19,950 bases of DNA from Clostridium fallax (GTDB lineage Bacteria; Bacillota; Clostridia; Clostridiales; Clostridiaceae): contig NZ_FQVM01000036.1 in NCBI RefSeq assembly GCF_900129365.1, forward strand, positions 1 through 19,950, in the 5' to 3' direction. Below the pieces are notes generated by a model. The model was not told the origin of the DNA. It did no database searches and was given only the letters and a program-made list of their open reading frames with translations. Position 1 is the stretch's first letter, and each line of letters starts with the position of its first letter. The translations under genes were made by a program, and so were the position numbers. Positions 1 to 7,161 of this stretch are shown in pieces.

Positions 1-86
1 CTTAAAAATATAGTAGTTTATATATTTATATAATAAATTTTATAAATTTAATTTATAATAAATATAAAAACTACTATATTTTTAAG
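1..86. repeat. Perfect 19-bp inverted repeat upstream of pcp
   Basis: The arms are 1-19 (CTTAAAAATATAGTAGTTT) and 68-86 (AAACTACTATATTTTTAAG), exact reverse complements separated by 48 bases of pure A/T-rich DNA. The 3' arm ends in AAG, which is also the start of the pcp Shine-Dalgarno AAGGAGG at 84-90. The left arm begins at the first base of the window, so the repeat may extend further upstream. It could be an mRNA hairpin that partly hides the pcp ribosome binding site, a terminator of a gene upstream of the window, or the ends of a small mobile-type element. No poly-T tract follows the 3' arm, which argues against a plain plus-strand terminator. Confidence 0.75.
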
Positions 87-96
87 GAGGTTTATT

Positions 97-738
97 ATGA
101 ATGTTTTAATAACAGGCTTCGAACCATTTGGTGGAGAAAATATTAATCCTTCTCTAGAAGCAATAAACAAATTAAATGATAATTTATTTAATTGCAAAAT
201 AGTAAAGTTAAAGATTCCAACTGTATTTTATAAGTCAATAAGAGTTCTAGAAAATGCTATAAAAAAATATAATCCTGATGTAGTCATATGTATTGGACAA
301 GCAGCTGGAAGAAGTGATATAACCCTAGAAAGAGTTGCTATAAATATAAACGATGCTTCAATAGAAGATAATGAAAATAATAAACCTATAGATTGTTTCA
401 TTTTTGAAGATGGAGAAAATGCTTATTTTTCTACACTACCTATAAAGTCTATAGTTAATGAAATTAGAAATAATAACATTCCTGCCTCTATTTCTAATTC
501 TGCCGGTACCTTTGTTTGTAATCATTTAATGTATGGATTATTATATTTAATAAATAAAAAATATAATAATATTAAAGGTGGCTTCATGCACATTCCTTGT
601 TTACCATCTCAAGCAATTAATAAAAAAGGTATGCCTTCTATGGATATTTTAAATATAGTTAACGCTTTAGAAATTGCAATTAAAATTTCTATTACCTGTA
701 CTAATGATGTAAAAATTTCTGAAGGTTCTATATGCTAA
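97..738 (+). CDS. pcp: Pyroglutamyl-peptidase I (pyrrolidone carboxyl peptidase)
   Basis: A cytosolic cysteine peptidase of family C15 that removes N-terminal pyroglutamate from peptides, helping peptide salvage. The 213-residue length is typical. The N-terminus has the family start ITGFEPFGG (residues 5-13). The catalytic triad is visible as Glu78 in DITLERVA, Cys141 in SAGTFVCNHLMYG and His165 in FMHIPCLPSQ. The ATG start has AAGGAGG at 84-90 with a 6-base gap. It is the only gene on its side of the terminator at 781-815 and faces the pgi operon. The inverted repeat just upstream overlaps its Shine-Dalgarno, so translation may be sensitive to RNA folding. The last ~20 residues are less conserved but the frame is intact. 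Confidence 0.95.
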   Translation: MNVLITGFEPFGGENINPSLEAINKLNDNLFNCKIVKLKIPTVFYKSIRVLENAIKKYNPDVVICIGQAAGRSDITLERVAININDASIEDNENNKPIDCFIFEDGENAYFSTLPIKSIVNEIRNNNIPASISNSAGTFVCNHLMYGLLYLINKKYNNIKGGFMHIPCLPSQAINKKGMPSMDILNIVNALEIAIKISITCTNDVKISEGSIC

Positions 739-780
739 TTTATAACTTATTGTTTAAAATATTATAAATTAAAATTTACA

Positions 781-815
781 AAAAATAGGAGCTTATAAAA
801 TATGCTCCTATTTTT
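781..815. terminator. Bidirectional terminator between pcp and the pgi operon
   Basis: A perfect 12-bp stem, AAAAATAGGAGC (781-792) and GCTCCTATTTTT (804-815), with an 11-base loop. It has T-runs in both directions, so it can end pcp (plus) and the convergent yaiI-like/pgi transcript (minus). Confidence 0.9.
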
Positions 816-832
816 GTATTTATTTTTTGTAT

Positions 833-1270
833 TCATTCTTTATTATTTATTAATTTTCTTAAATTGCTTTCTAGTCTGATATCATCTTCTACTCGTCGTT
901 TCTTATGAGTACCAGTTTTTTTACCTGCTCTTCTAGCTTTACCAGCAATATGTCTTTCAAAAAGCAATCTATCTATATTATCTTCATTATAAATATATCC
1001 CTTGGGATTTATAGCATAAACCCCTTTTCCCAAAGCCATTGCTGCCACACCATAATCTTGAGTAATTATTATATCTCTTGATTTAGCATTATTTATTAGA
1101 TACATATCCACACTTTGAAAACCACTATCAACAACAACAACTTTGCTATAGTCAGATTGAATATAATGACTTAAATCACAATATATTGTAACTTCAATAT
1201 TATTTTCCATTGCAACTTTTTCTATTATATGCTTTCCAGGACATGCATCTCCATCAACTAATATTTTCAT
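833..1270 (-). CDS. YaiI/YqxD (DUF188, UPF0178) family protein
   Basis: A 145-residue cytosolic protein of the UPF0178 family, whose biochemical role is not established. The family marks are clear: DGDACP at residues 6-11, an acidic centre (VVDSGFQSVD, then IITQDYGVAAMAL), and a basic C-terminal stretch with GKARRAGKKTGTHKKR. The conserved aspartates resemble those of PIN/NYN-type nucleases, so a nuclease-like role is possible but is only inference. The ATG start lies 5 bases past the pgi stop and no good Shine-Dalgarno is seen before it (the upstream bases are the end of pgi), so translation is probably coupled to pgi. It is the last gene of the operon and ends just before the bidirectional terminator at 781-815. 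Confidence 0.9.
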   Translation of the reverse strand: MKILVDGDACPGKHIIEKVAMENNIEVTIYCDLSHYIQSDYSKVVVVDSGFQSVDMYLINNAKSRDIIITQDYGVAAMALGKGVYAINPKGYIYNEDNIDRLLFERHIAGKARRAGKKTGTHKKRRVEDDIRLESNLRKLINNKE

Positions 1271-1275
1271 ATTAA

Positions 1276-2625
1276 TTAAAGTCTTTTTTCAAGTTCAGCT
1301 TTCATATCTTCATAGCCTGGCTTTCCTAATAAAGCAAACATGTTCTTTTTGTAAGCTTCAACACCTGGTTGATTAAATGGATTAATTCCTAAAAGATATC
1401 CACTAATTCCACATGCCTTCTCAAAGAAATATACCATATATCCAAAGTAATATGGACTTATTTCTGGAACATTAATTACTATATTAGGAACTCCACCATC
1501 ATTATGAGCTAAAGTAGTTCCTTGGAAAGCTTTTTTATTTACAAAATCCATAGTCTTACCTGCTAAGAAGTTTAATCCATCTATATTTTCTTTTGATTCT
1601 TTTATTGTCATTTCATATTTAGGTTTTTCTATATTTATTACTGTTTCAAATATATTTCTTAAACCTTCTTGAATATATTGTCCCATTGAGTGAAGATCAG
1701 TTGAAAAATCAGCTGCTGATGGATATATTCCTTTTCCATCTTTTCCTTCTGATTCCCCATATAGTTGTTTCCACCATTCTGAGAAGAAATGTAATGATGG
1801 TTCATAATTAACTACTATTTCTGTAGTTTTTCCTTTTCTATATAAACAATTTCTTATAACAGCATATTTATAACAGTCATTTTCCATTAGATTTGAATTT
1901 GAGTAAGCTTCTCTTGAATCTGCTGCTCCCCTCATCATCTCATCTATATTTATTCCAGCTACTGCTATTGGTAATAATCCTACTGCTGTTAATACTGAGA
2001 ATCTTCCTCCAACATCATCAGGAATTACAAAAGTTTCGTATCCCTCTTCATCTGCTAAAGTTTTTAATGCTCCCTTTGATTTATCAGTTGTTGCATAAAT
2101 TCTCTTCTTAGCCTCTTCTTTTCCATATTTATTTTCCATATATTCTTTAAATATTCTAAAAGCTATAGCTGGCTCAGTTGTTGTACCAGATTTTGATATA
2201 ACATTAACACTTATATCTTTTCCTTCTATAGCTTGTAATAATTCATACATATATGTTGAACTAATATTATTTCCAACATAGAATATTGCTGGAGTCTTTC
2301 TCTTATCTTTTTCTAATACATTATAGAAATTGTTTGTTAACATTTCTATAGCTGCTCTAGCACCTAAATATGATCCACCTATTCCAATTACTATTAATGC
2401 TTCTGAATCACTTTGTATCTTTTCAGCAGCTTTTTTTATTCTAGCAAACTCATCTTTATCATAGTTAACTGGTAGATCAACCCATCCTAAAAAGTCTGAT
2501 CCTGCTCCAGTTTTTTTGTGTACCATATCGTGAGCTGTTTTTACCATATGGTCCATACATTCAATTTCATGCTCTTTAACAAAATTAGATACTTTTGTTA
2601 AATCTAAACTTAATCCCTTACTCAT
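1276..2625 (-). CDS. pgi: Glucose-6-phosphate isomerase
   Basis: Interconverts glucose-6-phosphate and fructose-6-phosphate in the cytosol (glycolysis/gluconeogenesis). At 449 residues it is the short bacterial form found in Firmicutes. Sugar-isomerase (SIS) domain marks: VIGIGGSYLGARAA (79-92), VISKSGTTTEPAIAF (142-156), and the family signature DDVGGRFSVLTAVG (203-216). Probable catalytic residues are Glu291 in YGESEGKDGKG, His312 in STDLHSMGQYIQEG and Lys426 in QPGVEAYKKNMF. The ATG start is preceded by AAGGAGG with a suitable gap. A TATAAT hexamer lies upstream in 2626-2714, so pgi may have its own promoter, although the small membrane protein gene upstream is co-oriented with an 89-base gap. 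Confidence 0.97.
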   Translation of the reverse strand: MSKGLSLDLTKVSNFVKEHEIECMDHMVKTAHDMVHKKTGAGSDFLGWVDLPVNYDKDEFARIKKAAEKIQSDSEALIVIGIGGSYLGARAAIEMLTNNFYNVLEKDKRKTPAIFYVGNNISSTYMYELLQAIEGKDISVNVISKSGTTTEPAIAFRIFKEYMENKYGKEEAKKRIYATTDKSKGALKTLADEEGYETFVIPDDVGGRFSVLTAVGLLPIAVAGINIDEMMRGAADSREAYSNSNLMENDCYKYAVIRNCLYRKGKTTEIVVNYEPSLHFFSEWWKQLYGESEGKDGKGIYPSAADFSTDLHSMGQYIQEGLRNIFETVINIEKPKYEMTIKESKENIDGLNFLAGKTMDFVNKKAFQGTTLAHNDGGVPNIVINVPEISPYYFGYMVYFFEKACGISGYLLGINPFNQPGVEAYKKNMFALLGKPGYEDMKAELEKRL

Positions 2626-2714
2626 AATAAATTCCTCCTTATTTTAATGCCATCAAATTTATATTAGCCTTTATTATATAAGGTTAATTTGCCCTTTAAA
2701 TATTAATTAAATAC

Positions 2715-2921
2715 TTACGCAAGCCAAAACTTAGTCATAAGCCATAATATAAATCCAAATACAGCTAGTCCTATAAATATCATTGGAAATATAATAGCAT
2801 ATTGAGCTAACATTATAGCTACCATATCTTTAAACTTTGGCTTTTCCATATTTCTTATATCATTTAACAATTCCTTATCTTTTTTTATACGCTCTTCTTC
2901 TCTATCATCAAATCTGAACAA
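2715..2921 (-). CDS. Small single-pass membrane protein, function unknown
   Basis: Not recognised. About 68 residues: a charged N-terminal half rich in Glu, Arg and Lys (FRFDDREEERIKKDKEL), then one long hydrophobic stretch (roughly the last 30 residues, IIFPMIFIGLAVFGFILWLM), ending in KFWLA. This gives a probable cytosolic N-terminus and a single C-terminal membrane segment. Start choice: the frame opens with GTG at 2930, but that codon is part of the Shine-Dalgarno AAGAGGTG; TTG at 2921 lies 6 bases after it and is the better start. A TGGTATAAT extended -10 box at 2971-2976 gives it a likely promoter. The next gene downstream is pgi, 89 bases away. Coding evidence is the RBS, promoter and coherent membrane topology; no homology is claimed. 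Confidence 0.7.
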   Translation of the reverse strand: MFRFDDREEERIKKDKELLNDIRNMEKPKFKDMVAIMLAQYAIIFPMIFIGLAVFGFILWLMTKFWLA

Positions 2922-2970
2922 AGATTTCACCTCTTTTATAATAAAAATATAAGGATATTTTGTTAGTTGT

Positions 2971-2979
2971 ATTATACCA
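2971..2979 (-). promoter_or_regulatory. Extended -10 promoter for the small membrane protein gene
   Basis: On the minus strand the bases read TGGTATAAT: a perfect -10 hexamer (2971-2976) with the TG of an extended -10. No good -35 is visible at 16-18 bases. It lies about 50 bases before the proposed TTG start. Confidence 0.5.
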
Positions 2980-3111
2980 TAATTAATATTATTTTTATAA
3001 CAACAAACTGTTAATTTGTTAAGTAATACAAATTATTTTGTGTTTATGTTTAAAAATAACATCATTTAATAGGCATATAGTTATTAATATCCTTAATATA
3101 CACTTATAATT

Positions 3112-3152
3112 AAAGACACTATCAAACTATTTTTAGCTTTGATAGTGTCTTT
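3112..3152 (-). terminator. Intrinsic terminator after oppF
   Basis: A perfect 15-bp stem, AAAGACACTATCAAA (3112-3126) with TTTGATAGTGTCTTT (3138-3152), and an 11-base loop. It sits 31 bases after the oppF stop. The T-tract on the minus strand is short (TTTAATTATA); the plus-strand side has the better T-run, but no plus-strand gene precedes it. Confidence 0.8.
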
Positions 3153-3182
3153 TTGTTATATAAAATTTATCCTAATCATTAT

Positions 3183-4154
3183 TTATTTAACTAAATGACA
3201 TGCTACCCAATGTTCATTTCCTACATTTTTATAAATAGGTTGTTCCTTTGCACATTTTTCCGTAGCATAAGGACATCTAGTATGGAACTTACATCCTGCC
3301 GGTGGATTGGCAGGACTTGGTATATCTCCTGATAATATTATTCTATCTCTTTTTAAGGTTGGATCTGGAATTGGAACTGCTGATAATAACGCCTTTGTAT
3401 ATGGATGTAATGGGTTATCATAAAGCTCATGCTTAGGTGCAAGTTCTACTAAACTTCCAAGATACATAACTCCAACTCTATGAGAAATATGTTTAACAAC
3501 ACTTAAATCGTGAGATATAAATAAATATGAAAATCCTTGTTCCTCTTGAAGCTCACAAAGTAAATTTATTATTTGAGATTGTATTGAAACATCTAGAGCT
3601 GAAACTGGTTCATCAGCTACTATAAAACTTGGATTTAATACCAATGCTCTAGCTATACCAATTCTTTGTCTTTGCCCTCCAGAGAATTCATGTGGATATC
3701 TTTTCATATGATATTTAGCAAGTCCACATCTTGTTATTGTTTCAGTAACTTTTTCAATAACATTTGATTTTGTGCAAATTCCATGATCTATTAAAGCTTC
3801 TCCAACAAGCTCTCCAACAGAAAGCCTAGGATTTAATGAACTATACGGATCCTGGAAAATCATTTGCATTTTTGGTCTTAAAGCTCTTAACTCTTTTTTA
3901 TTTAATTTATATATATCTTTCCCTTCAAAAATAACATTACCTTCGGTTTTTTCAAGTAATCTTAAAACTGTTCTACCAGTTGTTGATTTACCACAACCAG
4001 ACTCTCCAACCAGTCCAAGGGTTTCTCCCTTTTTTAGTTCAAAAGAAACATCATCTACAGCTTTAACATTTCCAACTGTTTTAGAAAATACTCCAGCTTT
4101 AATAGGAAAATATTTTTTCAGATTTTCTACCTTTAAAATTACTTCATCTGCCAT
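3183..4154 (-). CDS. oppF: Oligopeptide ABC transporter, ATP-binding protein OppF
   Basis: One of two ATPases that power the oligopeptide importer at the inner face of the membrane. About 323 residues. Walker A GESGCGKS (50-57), signature FSGGQRQR (157-164), Walker B FIVADEP (177-183) and switch His215 are all present, so it should hydrolyse ATP. The C-terminal oligopeptide/dipeptide module has the cysteine pattern GCKFHTRCPYATEKC, which holds an iron-sulfur cluster in some DppD/OppD-type ATPases. Start: the frame opens with ATG at 4172, but that ATG AGG AGG is the Shine-Dalgarno itself. ATG at 4154 follows it by 8 bases and begins MADEVILK, so I use 4154. The oppD stop lies 1 base before this start, so translation is tightly coupled. 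Last gene of oppBCDF. Confidence 0.95.
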   Translation of the reverse strand: MADEVILKVENLKKYFPIKAGVFSKTVGNVKAVDDVSFELKKGETLGLVGESGCGKSTTGRTVLRLLEKTEGNVIFEGKDIYKLNKKELRALRPKMQMIFQDPYSSLNPRLSVGELVGEALIDHGICTKSNVIEKVTETITRCGLAKYHMKRYPHEFSGGQRQRIGIARALVLNPSFIVADEPVSALDVSIQSQIINLLCELQEEQGFSYLFISHDLSVVKHISHRVGVMYLGSLVELAPKHELYDNPLHPYTKALLSAVPIPDPTLKRDRIILSGDIPSPANPPAGCKFHTRCPYATEKCAKEQPIYKNVGNEHWVACHLVK

Positions 4155-4155
4155 A

Positions 4156-5133
4156 CTATTTTCCCTCCTCATAAAGCCAACATGCTACCTTATGTCTTTT
4201 ATTTACATTTATAAGCTGCGGCTGTTTTTCTTTACATTTTTCCATGCACTTTTCACATCTTGAACTAAAATAACAATTTTCTGGCATACCTATTGGATTA
4301 GGTACTTGTCCAGGTATTGAGTAAAGTCTATCTGTTGCTTGATTTAAAATAGGCTTTGACTTTAACAGTCCCTTTGTATATGGATGCATTGGATTTTTAA
4401 ATAATTCATCAACAGGAGCTTCTTCTATTATTTTTCCAGCATACATAACTACAACATAATCTGCCATTTCAGCAACAACCCCAAGGTCATGAGTTATAAG
4501 CATTATTGAAGTATTTAGCTTCTTTTTAATATCTCTCATAAGATCAAGGATTTGAGCTTGAATAGTTACATCTAAAGCAGTTGTTGGTTCATCTGCTATT
4601 AGAAGTTTTGGATTACAACAAATAGCCATAGCTATCATTATTCTTTGTCTCATACCTCCAGATAATTCATGAGGATAACACTGTACTATTTCCTCAGCTC
4701 TTGGAATTCCTATTATCTTAAGTACATCTATAGCCTTTTTTAAGGCATCTTGTTTTGAAAGTTTTTGATGGAGAATAATTGCTTCACAAATTTGGTCCCC
4801 AACTTTAAATACCGGATTTAATGAAGTCATAGGTTCTTGGAATATAACAGAAACTTCATTTCCTCTTATATTTCTCATTTCTTCTTCAGGTATTTTTAAT
4901 ACATCCCTACCATCTAAAAAGATTTCTCCACCTACTATTTTTCCTGGAGGATTTGGTATAAGTCTCATAAGAGACATTGCAGTAACTGATTTACCACAAC
5001 CTGACTCTCCAACAACACATACCGTTTCCCCCTCTTTTATTTTAAAACTAACATCGTTAACTGCTTTTACAACTCCTTCTCCTGTATAGAAGTAAGTTTT
5101 TAAGTTTTTAAATTCAACTAAATTTTTAGTCAT
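4156..5133 (-). CDS. oppD: Oligopeptide ABC transporter, ATP-binding protein OppD
   Basis: Second ATPase of the peptide importer, about 325 residues. Walker A GESGCGKS (42-49), Q-loop IFQEPMTSLNP, signature LSGGMRQR (157-164), Walker B LLIADEP (177-183) and switch His215 are intact. The C-terminal oligopeptide/dipeptide module has four cysteines in the spacing expected for the family (ENCYFSSRCEKCMEKC). Start: a GTG at 5142 opens the frame only 2 bases after AGGAGGGA. ATG at 5133 (MTKNLVEF) has a normal gap and matches the family N-terminus better. The oppC stop TAG overlaps the first base of this Shine-Dalgarno, so the two are coupled. With OppF it would form the nucleotide-binding pair below OppB and OppC. 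Confidence 0.95.
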   Translation of the reverse strand: MTKNLVEFKNLKTYFYTGEGVVKAVNDVSFKIKEGETVCVVGESGCGKSVTAMSLMRLIPNPPGKIVGGEIFLDGRDVLKIPEEEMRNIRGNEVSVIFQEPMTSLNPVFKVGDQICEAIILHQKLSKQDALKKAIDVLKIIGIPRAEEIVQCYPHELSGGMRQRIMIAMAICCNPKLLIADEPTTALDVTIQAQILDLMRDIKKKLNTSIMLITHDLGVVAEMADYVVVMYAGKIIEEAPVDELFKNPMHPYTKGLLKSKPILNQATDRLYSIPGQVPNPIGMPENCYFSSRCEKCMEKCKEKQPQLINVNKRHKVACWLYEEGK

Positions 5134-5148
5134 TATTTTCACTCCCTC

Positions 5149-6063
5149 CTATACCTTAAGTTTAGGATCTAAAGCATCTCTCAATCCGTCACCAAATAAG
5201 TTAATAGCCATTACTGTTAAGAAAATACAAACTCCAGGCGGTACCCAAAGCCATGGTTGAAATTGTAATGCATATTGATCTTGAGCTGCTTGTATCATAT
5301 TTCCCCAAGTTGGTGTTGGTGGCGTAACTCCTAAGCCTAAGAAACTTAATCCTGATTCTGTCATGATGGCTCCACCTACTCCTAATGTAGCTGAAACTAT
5401 TATTGAAGCAAGTGTATTTGGTAATAAGTGAACAAACATCTTTCTTTTATCTCTAAGTCCAAGTGCTTCAGCAGCTTGCATAAATTCTTGTTCTCTTAAA
5501 GATAATATTTGACCTCTTACCAAACGACATAATCCAGGCCAACCTACTATACCAATTATAAACATAACCACATATATTCTAAATTGTGGTTCTACTTTTA
5601 AATCTGACATTATTGCTCCTAGCATTATTAATAGTGGTAAGAATGGGAAGCACATTAATATATCAACAAATCTCATTATTACTGTATCTATCCATCCACC
5701 ATAATATCCTGCAACTATTCCTAAAACACTACCAATTAAAACTTGTATTACAACTGCCACAACACCTACTGATAGTGATATTCTTCCACCATACATAAGT
5801 CTTGCTAAAACGTCTCTTCCTACTTGGTCTGTACCTAAAGGATGTTTAGCTGATGGTGCTTGTAATGAATTGGTTAAATTAGTAGTTTCCCAACTTTGTG
5901 AATAAACCATAGGGCCTACAACTGCTATAACAATTAATACTATTAGTATAATTAATCCTGACATTGCAAGCTTATTTTTTTTAAGTCTTCTCCAAGCTAT
6001 GACCCATGGACTTTCTATAACTTCTTTTTTAGGTTTATTTATATTTTTACTCTTATCACTCAT
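5149..6063 (-). CDS. oppC: Oligopeptide ABC transporter, permease OppC
   Basis: Membrane permease of the peptide importer, 304 residues. An N-terminal cytosolic tail (1-32) is followed by a first membrane segment (about 33-55). The family-specific extracytoplasmic segment carries HPLGTDQVGRDVLARL (74-89). The binding-protein-dependent transport domain follows, with about five more membrane segments. The EAA loop that docks on the ATPases is at about 194-218 (EFMQAAEALGLRDKRKMFVHLLPN). The C-terminus NLFGDGLRDALDPKLKV is typical of OppC/DppC. The ATG has GGAGGTG upstream. The gap to oppB is 12 bases, so the genes are co-transcribed. Confidence 0.96.
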   Translation of the reverse strand: MSDKSKNINKPKKEVIESPWVIAWRRLKKNKLAMSGLIILIVLIVIAVVGPMVYSQSWETTNLTNSLQAPSAKHPLGTDQVGRDVLARLMYGGRISLSVGVVAVVIQVLIGSVLGIVAGYYGGWIDTVIMRFVDILMCFPFLPLLIMLGAIMSDLKVEPQFRIYVVMFIIGIVGWPGLCRLVRGQILSLREQEFMQAAEALGLRDKRKMFVHLLPNTLASIIVSATLGVGGAIMTESGLSFLGLGVTPPTPTWGNMIQAAQDQYALQFQPWLWVPPGVCIFLTVMAINLFGDGLRDALDPKLKV

Positions 6064-6075
6064 CTACTACACCTC

Positions 6076-7041
6076 CTACTTCAATCTAATTCTTGGGTCT
6101 ACTAATGCATAAGCTACATCAGCTAACATGTTACCTATAAGTGTTAATAATGCAAGTAACATATTTGTACCCATTAGAAGGTAATAGTCTCTATTATTTA
6201 CTGCTGCAAGTTGAACAGGACCTATACCTGGCCAGTTAAATATTGTTTCAGTTAAAGTTGCTCCTGAAAACAATCCAGGTATTGAAAATCCAAGTAAAGT
6301 TACTACTGGAATTAAAGCATTTCTAAGAGCATGCTTATAAATAACAACTCTTTCTGATAGTCCTTTTGCCCTTGCTGTTCTTATATAATCTTGTCTTATA
6401 ACTTCAAGCATACTTGAACGAGTATATCTCATCCATCCAGCAACACTACCAAGTGTTAAAACAATTAATGGTAATGCCATATGTTTCATAACATCAACAA
6501 CATGTTTAAATCCTGTATAGTCTGCCCCTGCTGTAACCATTCCGGAAAATGGTAGTATCTTCAAGTCAACTCCTATCCATTTAATCAATAGAAGTCCAAA
6601 GAAGAATGACGGCATTGAAATTCCTATCAATGCAAAAACTGTAAATACTTTATCAAAGATAGAATACTGTTTTGTAGCAGATACTATACCTATTGGTACA
6701 GCTATCAAAACTCCTAATATCAATGATACTGCCCCTAATAAAAATGAATTTGGTATGAAATCTTTCATGACTTGTGATACTGGTTTTTTGTAGTAAAATG
6801 ATTCCCCAAAGCTACCTTCTGTCACGACTCCTTTTAGCCAATAATAATATTGTACTGGTTTAGGTTCATCTAAATGATACATAGATCTTAGTTCTGCTTT
6901 TCTTTCAGCACTCATATGAGGATCCATATTATTGGAAATAGCATCTCCTGGTGCTAGAGCAAAGATTAAAAACAGAATTAATGATATACCAATTATTGTA
7001 GGTATCATTTGAAGAACTCTTCTTGTAATATACTGTCTCAT
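6076..7041 (-). CDS. oppB: Oligopeptide ABC transporter, permease OppB
   Basis: First gene of the operon and partner permease of OppC, 321 residues. The N-terminal TM anchor (about 9-31) has the family motif MIPTIIGISLILFLIF and is followed by APGDA. The main transport domain spans about 95-315, with the EAA loop at about 218-243 (DYIRTARAKGLSERVVIYKHALRNAL). It ends VDPRIRLK, typical of OppB/DppB/AppB. The ATG is preceded by the run AGGGGGGG, an unusually G-rich but usable Shine-Dalgarno. The substrate cannot be told from permease sequence alone; oligopeptide versus dipeptide is a family guess. No substrate-binding protein gene lies upstream or downstream in this window. Confidence 0.95.
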   Translation of the reverse strand: MRQYITRRVLQMIPTIIGISLILFLIFALAPGDAISNNMDPHMSAERKAELRSMYHLDEPKPVQYYYWLKGVVTEGSFGESFYYKKPVSQVMKDFIPNSFLLGAVSLILGVLIAVPIGIVSATKQYSIFDKVFTVFALIGISMPSFFFGLLLIKWIGVDLKILPFSGMVTAGADYTGFKHVVDVMKHMALPLIVLTLGSVAGWMRYTRSSMLEVIRQDYIRTARAKGLSERVVIYKHALRNALIPVVTLLGFSIPGLFSGATLTETIFNWPGIGPVQLAAVNNRDYYLLMGTNMLLALLTLIGNMLADVAYALVDPRIRLK

Positions 7042-7063
7042 CGTACCCCCCCTAAATTTGTTT

Positions 7064-7085
7064 TAGTCTAAAAAAATTTAGACTA
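7064..7085 (-). repeat. Hairpin in the oppB leader
   Basis: TAGTCTAAA (7064-7072) and TTTAGACTA (7077-7085) form a perfect 9-bp stem with a 4-base loop, about 23 bases upstream of the oppB start. On the minus strand it is followed by A-rich, not T-rich, DNA, so it is not a simple terminator. A second imperfect hairpin lies at 7118-7146. Together they could form a regulated leader or protect the mRNA end. Confidence 0.45.
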
Positions 7086-7155
7086 TTTATTTGCTTATTG
7101 CTTTTAATTTATTATTAGACCTTTTAATTTTTTTAATTAAAGAGTCCTTTTGCCT

Positions 7156-7161
7156 ATTATA
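7156..7161 (-). promoter_or_regulatory. Candidate -10 box for the opp operon
   Basis: TATAAT on the minus strand, about 115 bases before the oppB start. No convincing -35 stands at 16-18 bases, and in DNA this AT-rich such hexamers occur by chance. Confidence 0.3.

Noticed and set aside
3011..3030. TTGTTAAGTAATACAAAT as a second Rex site
   Set aside because: Only the left half-site fits; the right half does not match TTAACAA.
7042..7160. T-box or other amino-acid leader before oppB
   Set aside because: Two hairpins are present, but the conserved T-box sequence (AGGGTGG-ACCGCG type) is absent and no terminator with a T-run follows either hairpin.
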